Positions 11,617-21,625 of a DNA stretch of 64,000 nt are shown one piece after another. The position numbers were made by a program, and so were the translations under genes. The DNA lies in the NCBI GenBank assembly GCA_011800805.1, contig MPNW01000031.1, positions 239,488 through 303,487 on the forward strand, in the 5' to 3' direction. Each line of letters begins with the position of its first letter. Position 1 is the first letter of the stretch. Under the pieces are notes generated by a model, which was not told the DNA's origin, did not search any database, and worked only from the letters and a program-made list of their open reading frames with translations. The stretch comes from Hirudo medicinalis (Eukaryota; Annelida; Clitellata; Hirudinida; Hirudinidae).

Positions 11617-13776
11617 CGTGCCCAATAGTTTTAATTATCATTCGCTTAATAGTTGAAGCCCCTCTCCAATTCCGACAGGCGCCCCACGCATTGTGACGGA
11701 AATCGTCTGGCATTCAAAAACAAGGGATGCACAAGCAATATAAAATGACGATAAAAAAAAAGTTTTTTATTCGATTTTACTTGCATTTTGAATAAAAATT
11801 CTAAAAATAACCTTCAATATTTAAAAGTAATTTTATCTCTCTTTATTTATTCACATTGTAGAAAAGTTCGGCATTTAAAAGCAGATTTAACAAAATTACT
11901 TTATTGACTTTAATTATAAATAAAATTTCACGCCAAATGAACCTAACATGTACATAACCTAACTTAATATCAAGACACATCCACTTCAACGGCTTCATTA
12001 GCAATTTTCAAATTTTAAATAATTATTAAATCATGTTGTTTTCTTCATTTATTCAAGTTAAGTCATTGACTGAAGCTGACAATCATTCCTATCACTGCAA
12101 GAATTTCATGAACTTGAAGGGTGTCAACAGATTCTTTGGCTCCTGTATGTTTAAAAAATCTATTATTAAATATAGGTTAGGGGCCGTCCTTAAATGACAT
12201 CACTCTGTCTTGCTTTCATCTCTGCTCCCTCGTCATAAAATGTAAATGTAAAATACAGTACATTTATATAGCGCCATAAGCATAGCGTCAGAGACGCTTC
12301 TTGATAGCTATTTATGTAGAGCTTCTTCCAAAGGGCGCTTGTTGCAGTGTAAGCTGGGTTTCGAACATGATACTGTAGGATCGCTCATCCCTAAGCGGAC
12401 GAGTGGGTTGCATAGGTCCATAGGCGGACGATAAGCAGCTATCGGAACATTGTAGTTCGTGTTGTAAATAAAGCTTGTAACACAGTCGCTACAAAATTGA
12501 TGACCCCGACGGAAAAGTACAAATCTCTCGGCGGACCTCATCGACCTAGTGTTCGTCATCATTTGTCGTTGCCGCTACAATACATTACATTGCGACAGTT
12601 GCCATTTCCGCTGCATGCGGTTTTTAATTACTAATAATTATTTATATTTATTTTATTTTTAATAATTATTTTAATTGTAGTAATTTTAATAATCTGGTAG
12701 CTCTTAATCAAATTTACCTCTTCTAAAAAATTAGCTTCAAATGATTATATGACCTCATTATTAAACTTACATAATGTTACATCGGTTTGCAATAAAACTA
12801 ATTATATTTTACCATTACTTCAAACACGTCCTACTACCCTAAGAAGGTATTTTGAAGTAATTGTAATCGTCGGACTAGGTTATATTTTAATTACTCTAAC
12901 CTGATGCGGGCGCTGGAAAAATATTTTGATAAAATCATTGATGTAATCAAAATCTAGGATAAAATCCAAATTAAAGGTTTATAGCTAATCTTTTAAACAG
13001 TTTACATTGTGTTCCATTTCGTTTATTTATTTATTAATATATTTACACAGACTGAAGGTCGTCAAGAGTGTCTGGAAAGCAAGTAGGGTAGACCGGGGTT
13101 AAATGCAACAGGGGTCGGTTGCAACATATACATACAAGCGCTACACAATTTTAGCGTAAAATAAACTAGCCTAACTAATTGTTTTTATGTCTTTATAAAC
13201 TAATTTGTTTTGTGAAAGATTAAAATATATTTTTGGCAGAAGGTTTTTTTGTATTCAATATTTTGAAGTAATAAAAAGTAATTTTTTGTGTTTTGATAAC
13301 TTTTTTAATTTAGCGAACTATTTTGATTTAATTTAATATTTATTGCTGGCATAAATTGGATATGAAATTTAACTTGAAAATGCATCTATTTGTTTTGATG
13401 GAAATCAACGTGATCAAAGGAATTTGGCATCAAAAAGTCAATTGATGGCTCTGGGGTTGAAAGACCCCATTTGAACAAGCTACTGTTGATGCATTTTCTG
13501 AGATAGAGAATTTTACAAAAGCTTAAGTATGGGCTACAATAATTTTGATTGAATCCATAAGTACAAATATGCGGCAACAAAACATGAATTTGTTTGCAAC
13601 CAATCCCGGTCTCCCCTACAAATAAGCAAGAACAAGAATGCATAAACAAAGTCGGTTTCAAAGCAGACAGTTAACTTATAGAATGGCAGATCCATTTCGT
13701 TAATAAATTAAGCTTTTAAATTATATGTGACTGGTCAGACTACATTACCAGTCTTCCAATTTGTGCTGTTGAATTT
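11617..13776. other. AT-rich spacer between Ig-like genes A and B
   Basis: Holds the 5' flank of copy A, the 3' flank of copy B and one inverted SINE fragment. Short open frames here have no recognisable similarity. Confidence 0.5.
12256..12366 (-). mobile_element. SINE fragment, inverted, diverged
   Basis: Reverse complement reads box B GTTCGAAACCC (12366-12356), then a body with GCGCCC and a tail ending TATATAAATG, as in the copies at 9720 and 31032. Sequence 5' of box B no longer matches the tRNA-like head well, so it is truncated or strongly diverged. Confidence 0.7.
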
Positions 13777-15498
13777 CTATATCTGATATGTTAGCAAACC
13801 TCTTTCTCCTTTTCCTGTCGTCTTTCCGGGGGCTGGACCGGGTGCTAGTAATTCAGGGGAAAAATGTTAATTTTAATTAGTGTTGCAATAACTAACATAC
13901 ATTAGGATAAAATTAGATCGTGTTGAAGTTGTATATATTTTTGTACGCATTGCTTTGATCTTCATTTAAATATGTCAAGAAATAAGGCCACGCGTAAAGA
14001 TTTTCATTTAATTTCTATTAAAAAGTTGAGTTGCAACATAGTGTTTTATTTTATGAAGTGAGATTTCGTAATTTTAGTTTGATATTTATTTTAATTTTAG
14101 TTTGATATTTATTTTAATTTTAGTTTGATATTTATCCGTTTTTATTAATAGTTTTAAATTAAGCAATCAGTGATTTATCATATCATCTACAGCTTCTACT
14201 ATATGCTTCGGGTAGATTCTTGCGAATTAGACTGCAGATATGAAACAATTCAGAATATTAAATTACGTACCTTCGCCTTTAGGCTCTGTTAAATTAATAA
14301 AAAGTTAATTCATTGGGCAATTGTCCAAAAGAGAAAAATTCCGTACTTACTCGGTTCGCTATCTTTATCTTTATCTTTACCTTTACCTTCATCTTTATCT
14401 TTTGGTTCTTCCGTTTTGTCAACTGGCAAATGGAAAATAACTTGTCAAAATTAAACGTAATTTTTTATATCTTAAAAAAGGCCAACCTTTGACATGCATG
14501 GAAATGATTACTGCAAAATTCCTCTTGAAATCCTCATCTCCGATGAAAACACTCAAGTTCCATTTGCAGTAATAAAAATCAGATCCGAAAGTCTGCGTCG
14601 TTCGATTCGAAATTACGTTTAACATCTCATCTTCGCCGATGTTTGTGTAATCGTTCCTCTGAGCAGTAAGCTTGTTGATCGTGTCTGACATGCTCATGTT
14701 GCTCTGAGTTTCTCCTTGTTTTTTCCACAGCGTCAGAGAACAATTCAGGGTCAGCGTTTCACCTTCGAGGGCTTCTTCAGTCCAATTTGATGACGTGGCA
14801 GTCTCGTATACTGCAAAGTGAGGCAATAATTTTTTATGCTTGCAACAGTCGGGAGAAACGTTTAGCAATGTATTTATAACTATTATGAAATAATAAAACT
14901 GATTATAGTGCTTCAAAAGGTTCTCTTCCGCCATTGTTTTCCCAAATGGCTCCGTGCGACGAAATCCCTCCTAAATTGTGGCAACCTCTTTCGATTTTTT
15001 AAATTCCTTCCATTTGTTAATTGTTTTGAAGCTGGAAATTTCTTTCCAAGGCTTGATTTCAACAAGAGCTTACAAACTTCTACAGTGGCCTTATAAAATT
15101 CCAGAACAATTAACGAATTCAGAATCTAACACTAGATTAAAATGTGCTCGCGAGAATCGGCTGATGAATTCTCACCAGTCACCAGGATGGAAATGGTTGC
15201 AGCCCCGCATTTATAAGAGCCACTTTTAGGTCCAAACACAGAAGGCTCCAGAGCTAAAGGAATATCAACTGTGATTTCGTCACGAATCCAGTCGCCTTCA
15301 CATTTGAAGTCATCGCGTACGCTCACTTCGTCCGATGTTATTTTTGGAAGAGAAGACGAACCTGGCAACACAATACCGTTTAAGAAAATCAGAAACTTCA
15401 AATTTCGTTGCCAGATTTGTATAACCTGTAAGATTTGTTAGTAAACCGAGGAAAAGATTAAAAACTTGATCCATGTCTTGGTTTGCTACCGCAGCCAT
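13777..15498 (-). CDS. Secreted two-Ig-like-domain protein, copy B
   Basis: Paralogue of the genes on either side. Exons 15498-15426, 15361-15176, 14810-14487, 14422-14351, 14285-14271 and 13844-13777 join in phase 1 throughout, giving 245 residues. Exon 1 (73 bases) and exon 2 (186 bases) have exactly the lengths seen in copy A. Exon 1 is a hydrophobic leader ending NLTG. Exon 2 is the short Ig-like domain: FKCEGDW and KSGSYKCG, final strand ISILVTG. Exon 3 is the second domain: GETLTLNCSLTLW, several N-glycosylation sequons, DFYYCKWNLS. The tail comes from three tiny exons: a Lys/Asp/Glu-rich repeat (EPKDKDEGKGKDKDKDSEP), a 15-base exon (KPKGE) and a Pro/Gly/Lys exon ending LLTYQI. No membrane segment. 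The tail exon boundaries are the least certain part. Confidence 0.75.
14074..14141. repeat. 24-bp tandem repeat, about three copies
   Basis: The unit TTTTAGTTTGATATTTATTT plus TAAT occurs about three times in a row, inside the last intron of Ig-like copy B. Purely AT-rich; no function seen. Confidence 0.8.
14353..14398 (-). repeat. Coding hexamer repeat (ATAAAG)n
   Basis: On the plus strand the run is CTTTAT/CTTTAC repeated. Read on the minus strand it is GATAAAGATAAA and encodes the Lys-Asp repeats in the tail of Ig-like copy B. This looks like an exonised microsatellite. Confidence 0.75.
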
Positions 15499-16971
15499 CT
15501 TAGCGTGCTATGGAATCCAACCTTCAACTAATGATATCAATCTGACTAAAGACAAAATCGTAATCTTAAAATCTCCGGATTCCTCATCAGGAATTTGAAA
15601 AGTTTTGAAAAATAAGTTTGGATGACGATTAAGTGATACAGTTGTGACGTTCAGAAAAAAAATTTCTTTCATCTTTAAAAACTTTTTTCAAATATTAAAT
15701 TACGGTGCAAAATAAAGTAAATTGAGAACAAACCTATAAATTATAAATTCAGCCTCCAGAAAGTTAGGAGACATTTCGTAAGAATCTTACGAACACAATG
15801 AAGCTGATTTTTTTAAAAGTTTAACTCTGCTCTCTGAGATATATATAAGTATGTAAGTCAAGTCTTTTATTACAGAAGGCAAGAAGTATCAAATGATTTG
15901 AAGAAAATCATAATCAAATCACTTAACATAACATAATAACATCAACTTAATTCTAATGAAAATTCTAATGAAAATGCAAGAAACCACTGGATCTGATTAT
16001 TTTTATTTATTTGGTCATTTGATTCTCCTACGAAGCTTACGAACATCACCTCATTGTGTTCACGCAGCATCTGTATTTGTATTTGTATTTAGCCGATCTT
16101 TTGAGTGCCTTTTGTATCCCCTACCCGAGGGCGCTCCCTGGCGGTGCAGGCTGGATTGCGAACACCGAAAATGTATACGTGTGTTGTTCGTAATAAACTT
16201 TAGGATAAAAATGTCAGTTTAATTTTTGAGGTAACGTGTTTATTATCCAACTTAAATAAGTGCTTAACAAGCCATTATGTTTTAAAAATTAGAATATAAA
16301 TTGAAATAAATGTTAATGGTTTGTCATTACGTAATAAGTTGGTGGAGCCGTTTGCAAAACGAAATAATATCAAATTTACAAGCATCGATTTTCATCTTTT
16401 GAAGATATTCGGAAACAATGGCAAGATGAACTTGTGGCATTGATATCCGCTATTCTTCAGGTAAAACCTTTGAAGATTAACAACCTGCACAACAACAACA
16501 ATATTCGAAGCATCTTCACCTCATTAGAATTTGAATATCATTGGCTTGTCGAGAAATTGACAACAAAATTTCACTAACTTTCTCAAAAGAGTCTGCTTTT
16601 AATGGTAAATGCCACCATCAAGATGTCAAACAAAGTTAGCAAAAAGTCAGGGGAGATTCCGGGATTCCCACTTAATGGATCTTGTGTTCCTATTCCGTTG
16701 TTGGATTAAGACTATATTAATTGCTTTATTAGCGAAATAAACATTTATTCAAATATGTAGTTGGCTGATGATTAGCAAGGGTCACTTATTTTAGTTTATG
16801 GAAAGACTTTGGCTTCCTCCCAAAAGCTACGTATCTGCTATTAATTGAAAGCTAAATACTCCAGTCTAAATAAGTATACCAAAATAAATAATGAATTAGG
16901 TGATCATCAGGTTGAAGAATGAAATAATTTGAGTTACGATTCTAAAATAATATTCACTTAATGCTACAATA
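15499..16971. other. Spacer between Ig-like genes B and C
   Basis: Holds the 5' flank of copy B, the 3' end of copy C and one small SINE remnant. No further coding exon could be supported. Confidence 0.5.
16127..16166 (-). mobile_element. Short SINE remnant
   Basis: Plus-strand bases GAGGGCGCTCCCTGGCGGTG, followed by CAGGCTGGATTGCGAACACC, match the reverse complement of the body and box B region of the SINE at 9720 (AGGGCGC..GCAGTGCAGG..GGGTTTCGAACACG). Only about 40 bases are recognisable. Confidence 0.55.
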
Positions 16972-18396
16972 TTATAGTATTGTGTTAGGTTGTTGTCTAA
17001 AAATGCCATAAAAACTGAATAAATTGCTTTCATTGAGTTTACCTGGCTTAGGTGCACTTTCCACTGTAGGCTTTGGTTTTGGAACCTCTACCAAATTTTA
17101 TTAAAATTTGAAATTTATTAAAATTGAAACTATTAGTTAATAACTAATATATTGAAATAGTTAATTTTTGTTAGGGAACAAATTCACCCTTAGCCGGCTT
17201 CTTTGCCTTGATATTGGTGGTGGTGGTGGTGGTGCTGCTGCTGGTTGTTGTGGCTGTTTCTGTCGTTGTTGCTCCTAGGATGGTTTGCGGCTTGGTAATT
17301 CCAGTAGTTAAGTCGAAATTTTCCGTTGCTCCGGTTTCATCCATATCTGAGAATAAGTTGCGTATATTTAAACATACGTATATACTACATATATATTATT
17401 TATATATACTTATTATAATAAGTATATTAGTATTATATTATAGTATTAGTATATATAAGTATTATCATTGTAATATACTTATTATAATTATCATAATTAT
17501 TAATAATTAAGCATCCACGCAATAACAACAGTTTTATAATGGCATCCTTTTTAAACTGATCAAATTCGAGGTTGTGTTTCAGACACTCACTCTCAACGAG
17601 GAGCTTAATAGTCCGCGAAACGATCCAAGAGAACGTGAAATTCTCGAGGTGGGCATCTAATATTAACCGGCAAATAAATTTTTGATGCCCTTCTTTGTCA
17701 AGAATGTGTGAAGCTTCCAAAATTAAGTCGACTTGGCGGGGACTGGGGATGAGTTCTTCTCGTTCTTGTAAAATATAATTTGAAGAGTCCACAATACTCA
17801 TGTTCGCTAACATAGTTAGGTTTCCGCTCCAAAAGGTCACAAAACATTTCAGGGTGACACTATCTCCTACCGTGACACCATCAATCCTGCTGGCTGTAAA
17901 CGACAGATCTTGTTCTGAAAAGTTAGGTACATTAAAAATAAAAGACTCGATCATGCTATTATTGTTTTATTGTTTGTTCTCTGGAGAATGTAAGAAGCAC
18001 TTACTCGTAACGAGTACGTAAAGGAGGGAATTTTCGCATTTATAATAGCCTGTTCCACCTGGTTCTTCTATCGATGATTTGCCAGTCATTGGCATTTTTT
18101 CTTCAATTAGACCGTTGTATTTCCATTCTTCAGCGCATTCAACGTAGTTATGCAAATTGACTCTCTCACCTAGCCTTACCGGTATTATATCCTTGCCTTT
18201 AGACAAAATTAACTAGATAAAATTTGTTGTTTATTATCTCAAATTTTTATTAGAATTCAGTTATATCGAAATATTAAATGATAAGATAATTGTTTCAGAA
18301 TAGGAAAGTTATGTTCTAACCAGTGTAGTTTCCGGCAAGCGATATGAGAACGCTGAGCAAGTCCAACAGAGTGTCCGCGTAAGATTTGGTCACCAT
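16972..18396 (-). CDS. Secreted two-Ig-like-domain protein, copy C
   Basis: Third paralogue. Exons 18396-18321 (76 bases), 18196-18005 (192), 17914-17591 (324), 17346-17188 and 17087-16972, phase 1 at every junction, give about 288 residues. Exon 1 is a hydrophobic leader (TLLDLLSVLISLAGNYTG). Exon 2: VECAEEWKY, then GGTGYYKCE and LLYVLVT. Exon 3: GDSVTLKCFVTFW, NLT sequon, KFICRLIL, then RTIKLLVES; its length equals that of copy B exon 3. Exon 4 is a Thr/Ser-rich, mucin-like stalk with an ACC triplet run (TTTETATTTSSSTTTTT). The last exon is Lys/Pro-rich (VPKPKPTVESAPKPG) and, read through, stops at 16972. A possible donor at 17043/17042 could add another exon, so the C-terminus is uncertain. 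Confidence 0.7.
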
Positions 18397-19365
18397 ATTT
18401 GACTTTTTGAATATTCAATAAATCAAAAATTAATGAAATACATAATTTCATCGGTACTCTGCTAGATGTTGAAGAATTTTCACATCTACAAATTTACAGT
18501 GACTTCTACGTTAAAAGCGATCAAACGAATGCTGACTTACGTCATTTATAACTCCATTGCGAATAACTATGATTTTAAAATATTTTTCTGAAATGAAAGT
18601 TTTTCAATAATAATGCATGCAATATTGAACAAATATTATAGAAGACGAAGCTTATCTAAAAACTTTAATTTTTAAGGGTCTAGTGTTCTAGAAGCCTTTA
18701 AATATTTTAATGTTTGCCGGAACCTCCAAATGTTAATTAACGGTTCATTTTAACACAACACCCACGGTATGACACCCTGATGAACTTAAAACAGAATCGA
18801 TCGAATGAGAAATGTGAGTGCCGATAATATTCTAACAATATTTGGGATACATTCATAATTAACTTTTGTATGTTACATAAAAAATAGTTTAGAAAAAATT
18901 AAGAATTTAGCAAATTTCTGCTTTTTGTTAAATGATAACCCCAAAAACAAGAAAGAAAAATTATAAAAATTAATAAATTTTTAACTAAATTACTAAAAAT
19001 TATAAGCATTTTATGCTACATAACTTAAATTTGTAACAAAATTTTAAAATTAGTTTCTTATGACTAAGTTTTATTTTAATATAAAAATGTCACTGGTTTG
19101 TACTAAATGTTTTTATCAGAGTATGTTTTGTTTTGGTTTTGGTTCGGAGAGTGAATGATATTTGGGTTAGAGTGAGCGACCTGTTAAATTAAAATTATAT
19201 TGCTTTTGAAATTTTCTTATTAGTTTCGAATTAAAGGAATACATAATGAGAAAGAAATTAACACTTCATGTTTAAGATATGTATTCGGATGGAATAAATT
19301 AGATAAAATATTAAAAAATTCTATGTTCTTTGAAATGTTTATGTTTATATGTTCATGTTTAGTTT
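18397..19365. other. AT-rich intergenic spacer
   Basis: Should contain the promoter of Ig-like copy C and the 3' flank of the RRM-like gene. No open frames of note and no repeats beyond simple AT runs. Confidence 0.45.
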
Positions 19366-20669
19366 TTATAACAGATTTGCACTGAGCTGCAGAAAGGCTT
19401 CATTTCTTTTTTGTCTTTTTCGCTGCTCTAGAAATGAACTGAATGCCTCATTGCAAGATTTAACTTTCTGAGCAAGGCCCAATTTAGGTTGTTTTAGAAT
19501 TCCAACTTTTTTAACCTCAGATTTTCCTGCATTACGAGAGTTTTCAATTTGTTCATTTTTTAAGGGTTCTAGTTTCAATGGTAGCGTCTTCTCAACACAT
19601 CTTGAGCTCCTGTGTAATGGCTTTGAAAGCTTTTGAATGCTAAATTCCTTGAGCTGCCCCACTTTGTTTTCAACCTCATCACTGCTATCTAATTTTTTTC
19701 CAAACTTGTGTTCAGTTCCAGGCTTGTTTTCATTTCTCATTCTAAAAATTTTTCTGGAGTCCTTCCAGTTGAAAATTTCATGAGCATCATTGCTTATTTC
19801 ATCACCCACATCCCTCACAACAGTAGACTGCCTGAGAGCCACAGTAGACATTGTTGTAGGATTTCTCCTCTTTTCTCCCCTAACCTTCACACTGCTTCTC
19901 CTTTGCAAATAGGCCAACACTTCAGGCTCCAATTGGAAATCATCTGCTTCTGTTGGTGATGTTGCATAAGATCTGCGCTGACATGCAGTCAGTTGCCGTA
20001 TAACTTTGTCGAGAATTTGCTCATAACTTGGGTCGGCTCTTGCATCGTGACTTGGTGCTTGAACCACAGCGGCAAAGACTACATTGCCTTGGATAATGAC
20101 TTGCTTCTTGTCCAGTGACATTTGGCCAAAAAGATTTGAAAACAGAACTGTCCTTTTCTCATTTGCAATTCTACAGCCTTCAAAATCTTGATATTCTTTC
20201 TCGCTGCTGATGACGTTACCATACTTTGACATTTCTTCTTCGACCTTTGCATTAAAAGACATTTGAATTATGTTTAGTAACACTCTCATTACTACAACAT
20301 ATTCTAATTATCATAAAAATATGTAAGTATATTTAAGTATTTCATTGCCTCGTAATTTCATCATGCAAAGCAAAATCCTCTTTACTTCTATTTCATATTA
20401 ATCCAAATAAAAACTTTCCAAGCTTAACTGACAGCAGAGTCAGAGACGTAGAGAGGAACATTTTCCAGGATGACCTTCACAAATTGTCCACACTCCCTTA
20501 CTTCTCCCAGAGCGACCTGTCCTATGCAGAGCTTTTTCTTTCGCACGAGTTCGTCGAGCTTGCCGACAGAGTGTCTCGTTCTCATGGCAACCCGGATGAC
20601 CCCCGACCTGCTACCCCTCAGCTGCGTGACGCTGGCTATTTCCTCCGGGTCGATGTCCGCTCGGATCAT
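19366..20669 (-). CDS. RRM-like protein of unknown role (transposon ORF1/ZCCHC3-like fold)
   Basis: Two exons, 20669-20433 and 20244-19366, join in phase 0 to 371 residues. The start is the ATG at 20669 (GCCATGA context); an in-frame stop lies 45 bases upstream. The N-terminal part reads QLRGSRSGVIRVAMRTR, then VKVILENVPLYVSDSAVEEE, then MSKYGNVISSEKEYQDFEGC. This is the spacing of an RRM-like fold (strand, VP loop, helix ending KYGNV) resembling, from memory of the pattern, ZCCHC3-type and non-LTR ORF1 proteins. No CCHC knuckle is visible. The C-terminal 220 residues are basic and low in structure. The splice at the VSDSA/VEEE junction was chosen because it restores the motif; another acceptor upstream would insert extra residues. 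Function unknown; nucleic-acid binding is an inference. Confidence 0.55.
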
Positions 20670-21625
20670 GGCCTGAAGAGACGGCTCGTTGATTTTATTT
20701 ACCGACGCTTATTTATGATTTATTCACGACGGCTTACTCGTTTTAAAGTTTGTGATGGCAGCAAAGCATTTGGGTTTTTCTAAGGCTTAGCACGAGTTAA
20801 ANNNNNNNNNNNNNNNNNNNNNNNNNNNNNNNNNNNNNNNNNNNNNNNNNNNNNNNNNNNNNNNNNNNNNNNNNNNNNNNNNNNNNNNNNNNNNNNNNNN
20901 NNNNNNNNNNNNNNNNNNNNNNNNNNNNNNNNNNNNNNNNNNNNNNNNNNNNNNNNNNNNNNNNNNNNNNNNNNNNNNNNNNNNNNNNNNNNNNNNNNNN
21001 NNNNNNNNNNNNNNNNNNNNNNNNNNNNNNNNNNNNNNNNNNNNNNNNNNNNNNNNNNNNNNNNNNNNNNNNNNNNNNNNNNNNNNNNNNNNNNNNNNNN
21101 NNNNNNNNNNNNNNNNNNNNNNNNNNNNNNNNNNNNNNNNNNNNNNNNNNNNNNNNNNNNNNNNNNNNNNNNNNNNNNNNNNNNNNNNNNNNNNNNNNNN
21201 NNNNTGTGCCTTACATTTCACGTCATCAACTTATTAATGGCAACAAAATGGATTTTGATAAAAATTTAAATCCTGTCATCAAATGTTTGCTGTTAAAATT
21301 GGTTGCCAACTCAGTGAATGCCTTGTGGTTGTCATCAGGAAATGTTATTTCCCTTACGATCCTCGAGTCTCAAAGCGAGACGTTGTACAAATAGCCTTCG
21401 CAACAATTCATGTTTGGCTTGGGAATTAAACGGCATTAGACAAAATTGGGAGTCAATATAACTTTTATCCTTGTTTTTGCACTAAAAATTGTATCCAAAT
21501 TTTAATATCAGTAAAAGCTGTAATAAGGAATTTGTAGCAGTCATAACAAATGCAAAGATCAATTCAAATAAATTATATAAAATGTTAAATGTTTCTAAAT
21601 TTCCAGTTTTCCTTTTTCACAAAAG
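20670..21625. other. Head-to-head spacer containing the assembly gap
   Basis: Lies between the divergent starts of the RRM-like gene and the nucleolin-like gene. About 400 of its 956 bases are unknown. No coding exon seen in the readable parts. Confidence 0.5.
20802..21204. other. Assembly gap (403 N)
   Basis: A run of N from 20802 to 21204. Anything here, including upstream exons or promoter of the flanking genes, is invisible. Confidence 0.99.

Noticed and set aside
20264..20289. Start codon of the RRM-like gene at 20289
   Set aside because: Joining the upstream exon at 20433 to the acceptor at 20244 restores a continuous motif (VPLYVSDSA then VEEEMSKYG), so this ATG is more likely intronic.
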